Origin: an uncultured Ruminiclostridium sp.
GTDB lineage: Bacteria > Bacillota > Clostridia > Oscillospirales > Ruminococcaceae
Reading direction: 5' to 3'
DNA: 45,339 nt
Assembly (NCBI GenBank): GCA_947627695.1
Contig: CANQXF010000018.1
Location: 1 to 45,339 of the forward strand
The position numbers and the translations under genes were made by a program. The notes beneath the pieces were generated by a model. The model saw only the letters and a list, made by a program, of their open reading frames with translations. It searched no databases and was not told the origin of the DNA. Below are positions 1-8,719 of the stretch, in pieces. How positions within the stretch are numbered: the stretch's first letter is position 1; every line of letters starts with the position of its first letter.

Positions 1-1
1 G

Positions 2-2839
2 CACCAAAGAGCAGACTTTGGTGCAAATTTCAGAGGTTCGTGTAATTGTATCATTTTAGACACGGCAACCGACCCATGTATGGGAAGCGGCCATATCCTC
101 GTATATGCGTTCGACGTGTTCATGCAGATCTATCGGGTGCAGGGCTGGAGCGACCGTGACGCTGTGCGGCGCATTATTGAAAAGAATTTGTTCGGACTGG
201 ATATCGACGAAAGAGCAGCGCAGCTTGCTTATTTTTCCGTGATGATGAAAGCCTGCCAGTATGACAAGCGTTTCCTCACCAGAAAAGATGAGAAAGGAGA
301 TCCAAATCTTCCGCAGCCAAATATCTATGCTATCCCGGAAAGCGGGTATTTCGACAAGGATGGCAAGAGAGTGACAGCCGTTGACCCTGACGCTATTGAA
401 GCCTTCGTTCACGGGAGTTCGGAGATAAATGCAAATCTTGATAAGCTCCTTGAGCAGATGTTCAATGCAAAAGAATACGGCTCCGCTCTCCAGATAGAGG
501 GTGTGGACTTTGATGCTTTGTGCGCCCGCTACGATGAAACGCAGAATGAAAACGGATTGCATCGGAATACAATTGCAGATGACCTGCTGCCGCTGATCAG
601 GGTGGCTGAGATGTTGTCAAGGAAGTATGACGTTGTGGTTACCAATCCGCCATATATGGGTAATGGGGGGATGAATAGTAGGCTCTCAGACTATATAAAG
701 AGAAATTACCCTGATGAAAAATCGGATTTATTTGCCTGCTTTATAGCAAGAGGAAATCAAATGGCAAAAGCGGGTGGATATAATTCAATGGTTACAATGC
801 AGAGCTGGATGTTTCTTTCTAGTTTTGAACACATGAGAGAAAAAATTCTTGCATCAAAGACAATTACTAATCTTCTGCACATGGAGAATATGGTACTCGG
901 AATTGCTTTCGGAACCGCCGTAACTGTTTTCAGAAATGACATTATCAAGGGTTATAAGGGAACATATAATTACATAAAACTATGTGACATTGAGAATGAA
1001 GCACCAAAAGCCTTTCCTGTTCCCGGTAACCGCTTTGCACAAGTCAGCACAGACAACTTCTCCAAAATCCCCGGTTCGCCGGTGGCGTATTGGGTGAGTG
1101 AAACCGTTCAAAAATCCTTTGATAATCCAAATTTAGGAAGTATACTCGTCACAAGAGAAGGCATGGCAACTGCGGACAATAACAGTTTTTTAAGGCTATG
1201 GTATGAATTACCTATAAATCATATAAACTTTAATGCCCAATCTGAAAATGATGTTATTTTACCTGCTGTTTGGGTTCCGTATAATAAAGGCGGAGACTAT
1301 AGAAAATGGTATGGTAATAACGAATATGTTGTTTTTTGGAAAGATAATGGGAGTGCAATAAAAAACAATATTGACCCCAAAACAAAAAGAATTAGATCAC
1401 ATAATTACAATGGTGAATACGGGTTTAAAGAAGGAATTACTTGGTCTGCAATAAGTTCATCAAAAATTTCAGTAAGGTATGCTAAAAACGGTTTTTTATT
1501 TGATTCTAAGGGCGCAAAGGGATTTTCAAACAAATATGATAATTTGATTTTAAGCATGTCGCTAATAAACAGCGTTGTAGGATTAAATTACCTCCAGTTT
1601 TTATCTCCTACTATTGATTTTAAGGTTGGCGATATCATTGAAATTCCCCTAATACAAAAGCGTTGTGACGATATTGTTGATTTAACAAACGCATGCATTT
1701 CCCTATGCAAATTTGACTGGGACTCCTTTGAAACCTCATGGGACTTCAAGCGTCATCCAATTGTGCAGGCGCATTATGACAATGCAGAATATGTCAAGCG
1801 TGGAATTTTGCAGGGACGATATCCTGATCTTATTAAAGACTGCTATATTCAATGGGGAACCGACTGTGATCTTCGGTTTCAAAATCTCAAGCGTAACGAG
1901 GAAGAACTCAACCGTATCTTCATCGACATCTACGGTCTTCAGGACGAGCTTACACCCGAAGTTGACGATAAAGACGTCACCGTCCGAAAGGCAGATCTAC
2001 AGCGGGATATCCGCAGTTTCATATCCTATGCTGTGGGCTGTATGTTCGGTCGCTACTCCATAGACAAGCCCGGTCTTATCTATGCAGGCGGGGATTTTAA
2101 TACGAAATATTGTCGTTGGATTTCCCAATTAGGCGATAAGGCAACCGACGAAATAGACGCAAACGGCAATTTAGTTCAAGGAGGATGGGCAGGAAGTTCT
2201 CTGTGGAAATATGATGGTATTCGCTGTGGAGATGAATGGAAGCCTGCTTCTTTTGCGCCGGACACGGACAACATTATCCCGATCTGCGATGACGAATACT
2301 TTGACGATGACATCACAGGACGATTCGTGCAGTTCGTGGAAATTGTTTTCGGCAAAGAAACCTTGCAGGAGAACCTTAAGTTTATCGCCGAGGCGCTGGG
2401 CGGAAAGGGATCGCCGCAAGTGGTAATTCGGAATTACTTCCTGAACGATTTCTACGCCGACCATCTGAAGGTGTATCAGAAACGCCCGATATACTGGCTC
2501 TTTGACAGCGGGAAGAAAAACGGATTCAAAGCGCTGATCTATATGCACCGCTATCAGCCTGACACAATTGCACGAATGAGAACAGACTATATTCATGAGC
2601 AGCAGGCAAGTTACCGTACCGCTATTGAGGATATGGAGCGCCGTATCTCCGCCGCAGGCACTGCGGATCGTGTCAGACTGAACAAGCAGCTGTCAAAACT
2701 GAAAGAGCAGGATACGGAACTTCGGGAATATGAGGAAAAGATCCACCACCTCGCAGACCAGATGATCCGCATTGACCTTGATGATGGCGTAAAGCACAAT
2801 TATGAGATCTTCAAGGATGTCCTTGCAAAGATAAAATAA
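2..2839 (+). CDS. pglX: BREX type 1 adenine-specific DNA methyltransferase PglX (5'-truncated)
   Basis: PglX is the BREX methyltransferase that marks host DNA at N6-adenine so the system can discriminate phage DNA. The methyltransferase motif I DPCMGSGH spans the ATG at 80, so that ATG cannot be the true start. The frame stays open to base 2, and the N-terminal part of the protein lies outside the window. The catalytic NPPY motif (TNPPYMGNGG) is near residue 189 counted from the ATG at 80. A variable, AT-rich middle section (about 1120-1690) probably holds the target-recognition part. The C-terminus has a charged helical stretch (about 835-885). The stop is 13 bp before pglZ, which has a good ribosome binding site, so the two are one operon. 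The order pglX-pglZ-brxL matches type 1 BREX. brxA, brxB and brxC would lie upstream, outside the window. A perfect inverted repeat sits at 1-24. Confidence 0.93.
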   Translation, partial: HQRADFGANFRGSCNCIILDTATDPCMGSGHILVYAFDVFMQIYRVQGWSDRDAVRRIIEKNLFGLDIDERAAQLAYFSVMMKACQYDKRFLTRKDEKGDPNLPQPNIYAIPESGYFDKDGKRVTAVDPDAIEAFVHGSSEINANLDKLLEQMFNAKEYGSALQIEGVDFDALCARYDETQNENGLHRNTIADDLLPLIRVAEMLSRKYDVVVTNPPYMGNGGMNSRLSDYIKRNYPDEKSDLFACFIARGNQMAKAGGYNSMVTMQSWMFLSSFEHMREKILASKTITNLLHMENMVLGIAFGTAVTVFRNDIIKGYKGTYNYIKLCDIENEAPKAFPVPGNRFAQVSTDNFSKIPGSPVAYWVSETVQKSFDNPNLGSILVTREGMATADNNSFLRLWYELPINHINFNAQSENDVILPAVWVPYNKGGDYRKWYGNNEYVVFWKDNGSAIKNNIDPKTKRIRSHNYNGEYGFKEGITWSAISSSKISVRYAKNGFLFDSKGAKGFSNKYDNLILSMSLINSVVGLNYLQFLSPTIDFKVGDIIEIPLIQKRCDDIVDLTNACISLCKFDWDSFETSWDFKRHPIVQAHYDNAEYVKRGILQGRYPDLIKDCYIQWGTDCDLRFQNLKRNEEELNRIFIDIYGLQDELTPEVDDKDVTVRKADLQRDIRSFISYAVGCMFGRYSIDKPGLIYAGGDFNTKYCRWISQLGDKATDEIDANGNLVQGGWAGSSLWKYDGIRCGDEWKPASFAPDTDNIIPICDDEYFDDDITGRFVQFVEIVFGKETLQENLKFIAEALGGKGSPQVVIRNYFLNDFYADHLKVYQKRPIYWLFDSGKKNGFKALIYMHRYQPDTIARMRTDYIHEQQASYRTAIEDMERRISAAGTADRVRLNKQLSKLKEQDTELREYEEKIHHLADQMIRIDLDDGVKHNYEIFKDVLAKIK

Positions 2840-2852
2840 AGGAGGTGTCACG

Positions 2853-5450
2853 ATGGATACAGAAAAGGTCGTTCAGGATCTGAACCGACGCTTTGAAATG
2901 CCCCTGCCGGAGTTCTATAAACGGCGAATCATATTTTGGTATGACGAGGATAAAGAGTTTGAGGATCGAATTGACGAGATAGAGCTTGCAAACGCAAAAC
3001 TCGTAAAACTAACCGGTTCTAATTCTTTTGCCGTCAAAAAGCTGCTCGCCGAAGACGATACCGCAAGCAATTATGTCGTTTACCGTCCGTTTGGATATGA
3101 AAAGGATGATGATAACTGGCTGCTGAACGTCGAATTGTACAGCGAGGATTTCCGCTCCGATCTCCTGTCCCTGTGGATGGATGAGATGCATATTCCGTCT
3201 ACTACGACCCTCCGCAATACGGTAAAGGGATATCGGAAATACTTCAACGCAAAAGAACGCAGAGCAAAGGTCACCTCACTTGCCGAAAAGAAGGCAATCA
3301 GCACGCCTTCTTCTTTACATTTGACCGTGATGGCAGCTATCTGCAATTGTGATGCGACGCCGGAAGCCGTTATCCGCACAGTGCTTTCAGCAGGAATGGA
3401 TATTGAAACAAACAGTCTTTATATGGATATTGTCACTTACGGTGCAAAAGAAGCGTTTTGGGCGATGGTCAGACAAGGGACGGGATACAGCGAAACAGAG
3501 GCCGACTTGATGCGTCTTGCCGCCCATATTCTTCTGACCGCCGCCTCAAGGACGATGGCAAATGAATATCTTGCGGGACTTGATAGCTTTCTTTCAACTC
3601 CTCATCAGTCCTATTGCTATGACTTTGTTTCGGAATGGCTGCACAGCGCAGATTCCATGGGGCTGTATGAGATCTCCCGCATTGTAGAGGATGAACTGAG
3701 ATTGCCGCAGCGTTTCTCAAAACTTGCGGCGGAGGATATAGCGGCGACCGAGTGTTTCCCGTGTATCAACGAGTGTATCCTGAGAAAGCTGATGGAAGAG
3801 ATCGGCGATCACCTTATCAACGTGGACGCTATCACTTCCCTTGTGGAAAAGCGTCGGACGATGGTTTGGTATGATCTCACACAGCACTATTATGAGGGCG
3901 TGCTGCAAATTGCCAATATGCAGGCGTTCTACAAAGAACACGCAGACGAATTTCATACTGCTGAATCTAAAAATATCTGGATGGCATATACCAATGTTTA
4001 CTACAAGATGGACACCTACTACCGTCTGTTCCACCTCGCATTTGCAAGCAGCTTGACAGAGTCAAATCCCGAATTGGAAGACTTGTTCAAGCAGAATGTG
4101 GAGATCGTCGAGGGACTGTATAAGAATTGGTTTCTTGGAAAACTTGGCGATAATTGGACAAAAGTTTGCGCTGATGAACTGAAAGAATACGGACACATCT
4201 TTGAGATACCTAAACAGAGCGATTTCTACCGCAATAAGATCGGACAAGCGGACAGCAAGATCTATGTCATCATTTCCGATGCGTTAAGATATGAGGTAGC
4301 AGCTTCGCTGTGTGAACAACTTCGTCGGGAAACGCAGGCTCACGTTGAAATCAGCAGCATGCAGGCAATCTTTCCAACTATCACGAAGTTCGGAATGGCA
4401 GCACTTTTGCCAAATCAAGAATTGTCTGCACAGGTGCGGAATGAAAAGCTTGTCGTTCTCGCCGACGGAAACCTGACTGATAGCAACTACAGAGAGCAGA
4501 TTTTGAAAAATGCTGACAGGGAAAGCGTGACGCTAAAATATGATGCAATCATCAAAGCAAAGCGTCCGGAACGAAGCGAATGGGTCAAAGGAAAGAATGT
4601 CGTGTATATCTACCATGACACCATAGACGAGGCCGGGCATAACGCTGACACCGCTGTCTTCCCGGCCTGCAGCAATGCCATTGAGGAAATCAAGAATCTG
4701 ATTAGGATTATTGTAAACGACTTCGGCGGCGCTAATATTATCGTTACTGCGGATCACGGTTTTCTCTATACATACAGTCCGTTGTCAGAAGACGAAAAGG
4801 TAGATAAGATGAATTTTAACAATCAGGATGTGGAGTACGGAAGACGGTACGCCATAATGAAAAAAGGCGCTGCGCCGGATTATCTGATGCCTGTTAAATT
4901 TTTGGACGGAAAGACCGATTTTGACGCATTTGCTCCAAGGGAAAACACTCGTATCAAGATGAACGGAGGCGGTATGAACTTTGTTCATGGCGGTGTCAGC
5001 TTGCAGGAAATGGTCGTTCCTGTCATTGAATATCACTTCCTGCGTAATACATCTAAAGAGTATCAAAGAAACAGGCAGAAATACGATACTAAGCCCGCAA
5101 CAGTGAGTCTTCTATCATCAAGCAGAAAAATCAGTAATATGATTTTCTCGCTCAACTTCTATCAAAAAGAGGCAGTCAGCGGAAACCGGGAAGCAGCGAC
5201 CTATATTCTGTATTTTGTTGATGCCAGCGGAAAGCAAATCAGCGACACACAGAAAATCATAGCAGACAAAACTGCTGCAAGCAGTCAGGAACGAACATTT
5301 AGGTGTACCTTCAATTTGAAATCGCTGCCTTATAGCAACACTGAAACATATTATCTTATCATTGCAGATGAGAGTGGGCTTGGTATCCCACAGCGTGAGG
5401 AATTCCAAATCGACATTGCGTTTGCGGTGGATGAATTTAACTTCTTCTAA
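2853..5450 (+). CDS. pglZ: BREX type 1 phosphatase-like protein PglZ (type A)
   Basis: This 865-residue protein has the alkaline-phosphatase-superfamily core typical of PglZ. Around residue 470 is VIISDALRYE, around 585 is IYHDTIDEAGHN, and around 628 is VTADHGFLYTY. These aspartates and histidines are the usual metal-binding positions of the fold. PglZ is a core BREX component needed with PglX for host methylation and phage exclusion, although its exact substrate is not settled. The N-terminal 450 residues are largely helical and would be the adaptor part. The start follows an AAAGGAGGTG ribosome binding site. The gene sits 13 bp after pglX and 17 bp before brxL. No truncation or frameshift is visible. 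Confidence 0.95.
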   Translation: MDTEKVVQDLNRRFEMPLPEFYKRRIIFWYDEDKEFEDRIDEIELANAKLVKLTGSNSFAVKKLLAEDDTASNYVVYRPFGYEKDDDNWLLNVELYSEDFRSDLLSLWMDEMHIPSTTTLRNTVKGYRKYFNAKERRAKVTSLAEKKAISTPSSLHLTVMAAICNCDATPEAVIRTVLSAGMDIETNSLYMDIVTYGAKEAFWAMVRQGTGYSETEADLMRLAAHILLTAASRTMANEYLAGLDSFLSTPHQSYCYDFVSEWLHSADSMGLYEISRIVEDELRLPQRFSKLAAEDIAATECFPCINECILRKLMEEIGDHLINVDAITSLVEKRRTMVWYDLTQHYYEGVLQIANMQAFYKEHADEFHTAESKNIWMAYTNVYYKMDTYYRLFHLAFASSLTESNPELEDLFKQNVEIVEGLYKNWFLGKLGDNWTKVCADELKEYGHIFEIPKQSDFYRNKIGQADSKIYVIISDALRYEVAASLCEQLRRETQAHVEISSMQAIFPTITKFGMAALLPNQELSAQVRNEKLVVLADGNLTDSNYREQILKNADRESVTLKYDAIIKAKRPERSEWVKGKNVVYIYHDTIDEAGHNADTAVFPACSNAIEEIKNLIRIIVNDFGGANIIVTADHGFLYTYSPLSEDEKVDKMNFNNQDVEYGRRYAIMKKGAAPDYLMPVKFLDGKTDFDAFAPRENTRIKMNGGGMNFVHGGVSLQEMVVPVIEYHFLRNTSKEYQRNRQKYDTKPATVSLLSSSRKISNMIFSLNFYQKEAVSGNREAATYILYFVDASGKQISDTQKIIADKTAASSQERTFRCTFNLKSLPYSNTETYYLIIADESGLGIPQREEFQIDIAFAVDEFNFF

Positions 5451-5467
5451 AAGAACGGAGGATTCAG

Positions 5468-7528
5468 ATGGCTGAGAATGAGCAATTCACGAGCAATCGT
5501 GAAATTATCAAGGAAAAGCTCCGTCAGACCTTTGATGGGCGGATTGTTCGCAAGGATTTGACAAAACACATAAAAGAAGGAGCAAATGTCCCGGTCTATG
5601 TTCTTGAATTTTTGCTGGGGCAATATTGTTCCTCCGATGAGCCAGAAGTAATCGAAAAAGGCGTTTCCAATGTCAAAAAGATTCTTTCAGATAACTATGT
5701 GCGCCCTGATGAGGCACAAAAGATTCTATCCCTGCTTCGGCAAAAAGGCTCTTACACGGTAATCGACAAAATCACGGTGAACCTGAATATTCGGAAAGAT
5801 TCCTATGAAGCGGAGTTTTCCAATCTTGGGATCAAGACGATTCCTATAAGCGAAGATTACCCGTCAAAGTATGACCGTCTGTTGTGCGGCGGCATCTGGT
5901 GCATCGTGCAGCTTGATTATGAGTTTGTCGAGGAAGATAAGGGAACTTCGCCGATCCATATCCGCAGACTGACTCCCATTCAGATGCCCCATGTGGATAT
6001 TGAGGAACTGAAAGATGGCAGGAAAGCGTTTACAAAGGACGAATGGCTTGACATTCTGATGCGCTCTATCGGTATGGAGCCGGATATGCTGAACGAGCGT
6101 GAGAAATGGTTGCTGCTCGGAAGAATGATTCCACTCGTTGAGAACAATTACAACCTTTGTGAACTTGGCCCTCGCAGCACAGGAAAATCGCATATATACA
6201 AAGAGATTTCACCAAACAGCATTCTTGTATCAGGCGGGCAAACTACGGTTGCCAATCTGTTTTATAACATGGGACGGAAGACTGTCGGGCTTGTCGGTCT
6301 GTGGGACTGCGTTGCTTTTGATGAAGTGGCGGGCATCCGGTTCAAAGAAAAAGACGGCATACAGATCATGAAGGACTATATGGCGTCAGGTTCCTTTGCC
6401 CGTGGTAAAGAAGAAAAGGCAGCAACCGCCTCAATGGTCTTTGTCGGAAATATCAACCAAAGCGTAGATGTGCTGCTGAAGACATCAAGCCTGTTTGACC
6501 CATTTCCGCCTGAAATGGGAACAGATACAGCATTTTTGGATCGTGTTCACTGCTATATTCCTGGATGGGAGATCCCTAAATTCCGCCCGGAACATTTTAC
6601 AGACGATTATGGGTTTATCACAGACTACCTTGCCGAGTTTATTCGAGAACTTCGAAAAGAACAGCACGGGGATGCGATTGAAAAATATTTCCACCTCGGA
6701 AAGAATCTGAATCAGCGTGATACAATTGCGGTTCGCAAAACCGTCGGTGGACTAATCAAGTTGCTATACCCAAATGGAGAGTACACAAAAAGCGAACTTG
6801 AAGAAATATTGATATATGCGCTTGAGATGCGCCGAAGAGTCAAAGAGCAGCTAAAGAAACTCGGCGGCATGGAATTCTACGATGTAAACTTTTCATACAT
6901 TGACAACGATACATTTGAGGAACATTTTGTTTCCGTTCCTGAACAGGGCGGCGGTAAACTTATTCCAGAGGGGATGTGTAATCCCGGACAGGTATATACC
7001 GTGTCACAGGGCAAATCCGGCATGATTGGAGTTTTCAGGCTGGAAAGTCAGATGCTCCCCGGCAACGGTAAATTTGAGCGGACGGGAATCGGCTCAGACG
7101 GGAAGTGTAAGGAAGCCGCAAACACAGCCTTTAACTACTTGAAGGCCAACAGCAACCGAATCAGCGGCAGCATCAGCACCATAACAAAGGACTTTATCAT
7201 AAATTATCAAGACCTTCAGGGGATTGGGATGACGCAGAGACTGACTTTACCGTCACTGATTGCGCTTTGCTCCATCAGCTTGAGCAAACCGACAATTTCG
7301 TCTCTTGCAGTGCTTGGTGAAATCAGCATTGCGGGAACTATGCTCAAAGTAGATGAATTGGCAAACGCTCTGCAAGTCTGCCTTGACAGCGGTGCTAAAA
7401 AGGTGCTTTTACCTATAACATCTGCGCCTGATCTCGGAACAGTTCCTTCGGAGCTGATCGGCAGTTTTAATATCATTTTTTACAGCAGTCCTGAAGATGC
7501 GGTGTTCAAGGCTTTAGGAGTTGAATAA
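5468..7528 (+). CDS. brxL: BREX system Lon-like AAA+ protein BrxL
   Basis: This 686-residue protein is the last gene of the BREX operon. An N-terminal BrxL-type domain (about 1-200) is followed by an AAA+ ATPase. Walker A is GPRSTGKS near residue 235, Walker B is VAFDEV near 282, and a sensor-like VFVGNINQ lies near 320. The last ~170 residues resemble a Lon proteolytic domain, with GEISIAGTML standing where Lon has GEITLRGxVL. The lysine of Lon's GGLKEK motif is not visible: the matching stretch reads KVDELAN. The region around the expected nucleophile reads LPSLIALC and is five residues shorter than in Lon. The domain may therefore be structural rather than proteolytic. BrxL proteins are known as DNA-binding AAA+ ring assemblies in BREX. 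The ribosome binding site is ACGGAGGA. Confidence 0.93.
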   Translation: MAENEQFTSNREIIKEKLRQTFDGRIVRKDLTKHIKEGANVPVYVLEFLLGQYCSSDEPEVIEKGVSNVKKILSDNYVRPDEAQKILSLLRQKGSYTVIDKITVNLNIRKDSYEAEFSNLGIKTIPISEDYPSKYDRLLCGGIWCIVQLDYEFVEEDKGTSPIHIRRLTPIQMPHVDIEELKDGRKAFTKDEWLDILMRSIGMEPDMLNEREKWLLLGRMIPLVENNYNLCELGPRSTGKSHIYKEISPNSILVSGGQTTVANLFYNMGRKTVGLVGLWDCVAFDEVAGIRFKEKDGIQIMKDYMASGSFARGKEEKAATASMVFVGNINQSVDVLLKTSSLFDPFPPEMGTDTAFLDRVHCYIPGWEIPKFRPEHFTDDYGFITDYLAEFIRELRKEQHGDAIEKYFHLGKNLNQRDTIAVRKTVGGLIKLLYPNGEYTKSELEEILIYALEMRRRVKEQLKKLGGMEFYDVNFSYIDNDTFEEHFVSVPEQGGGKLIPEGMCNPGQVYTVSQGKSGMIGVFRLESQMLPGNGKFERTGIGSDGKCKEAANTAFNYLKANSNRISGSISTITKDFIINYQDLQGIGMTQRLTLPSLIALCSISLSKPTISSLAVLGEISIAGTMLKVDELANALQVCLDSGAKKVLLPITSAPDLGTVPSELIGSFNIIFYSSPEDAVFKALGVE

Positions 7529-7717
7529 GCGCATAAGGAAATGAAGGCGTTGAACAATGGCAAGACGCAAAAATCGAATAAAAATAGCGGCAGGTGTCTT
7601 GAACCATTCAATTTCTTGATTGAAAATTCTGTGAATGACTGGCTGTGAGCGAAGGGAGTGGAGGTGCGCTTCCTTTAATGTGCTGATGGTTTGACCGCCA
7701 ACGGTTGCAACCCCTTG

Positions 7718-7746
7718 TTGATATTTGAAACGAAAAATGATAAAAT
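7718..7746 (+). promoter_or_regulatory. Sigma-A-type promoter for mntA
   Basis: TTGATA at 7718-7723 and TAAAAT at 7741-7746 are separated by 17 bp. They lie 45 bp upstream of the mntA start and downstream of the BREX operon. The rest of the 262-bp gap after brxL (7529-7790) shows no convincing gene. Confidence 0.5.
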
Positions 7747-7790
7747 AAACTTAGGAACTCAACTGTTTATATTTATAAAGCGGTGATACC

Positions 7791-8126
7791 ATGATTTATA
7801 CAATAGATGAAATAAAAGAAATAGTCGCTCCTGTGGCGAAGAAATATAATCTTGAAAAAGTGTATCTCTTTGGCTCATATGCCCGTGGGGAAGCCACAGA
7901 AAACAGCGATGTTGATTTAAGAATTGACGGTGACCAAAATATACATTCTTGGTTTGAATTAAGCGGTTTGTTTTTGGATTTTCAAGACGCTTTGAAAAAA
8001 TCAATTGATTTAATAACAACATCTGCTTTGCGTCAGAATATGAATGACCCATTAACGCAAAAATTTGTGACCACAATACAAAAAGAGGAAAAACTTATTT
8101 ATGTTAAATCAGTCAGAAGGCAATAA
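7791..8126 (+). CDS. mntA: MntA-type minimal nucleotidyltransferase antitoxin
   Basis: This 111-residue protein is a minimal nucleotidyltransferase. The family signature GSx10DxD is complete: GSYARGEATENSDVD at about residues 29-43. In characterised MntA/HepT pairs, MntA adds AMP residues to the HEPN RNase HepT and so inactivates it. The next gene, four bases downstream, is a HEPN-domain gene, which is the standard partner order. That partner is frameshifted here, so the antitoxin appears to have outlived its toxin. A promoter at 7718-7746 and a GCGGTG ribosome binding site precede it. Its position beside BREX on the likely mobile element suits a defence or stabilisation module. Confidence 0.85.
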   Translation: MIYTIDEIKEIVAPVAKKYNLEKVYLFGSYARGEATENSDVDLRIDGDQNIHSWFELSGLFLDFQDALKKSIDLITTSALRQNMNDPLTQKFVTTIQKEEKLIYVKSVRRQ

Positions 8127-8130
8127 TATT

Positions 8131-8532
8131 ATGGCGTTCGGAAAAAATCAAGGTATTCTTTGCCATATTGTGCGGTATTGCAACGATATTACGGAAGATT
8201 TATCAACTATTGAAAACTATAATGAATTTTTTTACAACCGTATGTGTAAAAATTCAGTAGGAATGAGTATAGCACAGATAGGAGTATTAGCTGCGCACCT
8301 TTCGGACGAATATATAAATGCAATTATTTTCCTAAATTCCATGGCATCAAATTCGGGGAATGAGAAATGTTGTTGTTCACAACTACTTAAAAGTAGATAT
8401 TGAAAAAATGCGGTTTACTGCAAAAAAGATATTCCTAAACTGAAAGCATTTTGTGAAGAACAAATATCAATATTGAATTTACTTAACCAGAACAATCAAT
8501 CTGCAAGTAAGTGTGCCTTTGATGATAGATAA
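8131..8532 (+). pseudogene. hepT: HepT/DUF86 HEPN-domain RNase toxin, frameshifted
   Basis: The ATG at 8131 has AGAAGG upstream and gives MAFGKNQGILCHIVRY, a normal DUF86 start. The family sequence runs in that frame to about 8318. It continues from 8336 in a second frame as IPWHQIRGMRNVVVHNYLK, which includes the HEPN catalytic Rx4HxY (Arg codon 8363, His codon 8378). It returns to the first frame near 8422 as KKDIPKLKAFCEEQ and stops at 8532. The pattern fits three one-base losses in A-rich runs: two between 8318 and 8336 and one near 8421-8427. The unshifted frame ends early at 8403. The result is either a dead toxin or an artefact of homopolymer sequencing errors. An alternative start at 8101 overlaps mntA and is less likely. 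Confidence 0.8.
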
Positions 8533-8568
8533 GAATACGAGGAAGAAGAAATCTGACTTCACAACATT

Positions 8569-8604
8569 AAAATAAAAGAGCCTTTTTCAAGGCTCTTTTA
8601 TTTT
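8569..8604. terminator. Bidirectional rho-independent terminator
   Basis: A 14-bp perfect stem is formed by 8569-8582 and 8591-8604 with an 8-base loop. The stem has A-rich and T-rich outer ends, so it works on both strands. It separates the mntA/hepT locus from the convergent ATPase gene. A second hairpin with CCCTCCCT and AGGGAGGG arms lies at about 8636-8670. Confidence 0.75.
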
Positions 8605-8719
8605 GAAATGTGCAAAATTTGATAGAAAAAGCCCTCCCTCAGAACGCTTGTACTCGTTTTAAGGGAGGGTAAATATGCCATTGTGTTGTGCTACATAACG
8701 TCGCCCGCAGCTTTGATTT

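Noticed and set aside
665-670. G6 run in pglX just after the NPPY motif
   Set aside because: Phase-variable poly-G tracts are known in some pglX genes, but six G is short for frequent slippage and the frame is intact.
7529-7717. A 20-codon frame beginning MARRKNRIKI after brxL
   Set aside because: It lacks a ribosome binding site and similarity to anything I recognise, and it ends after 20 codons.
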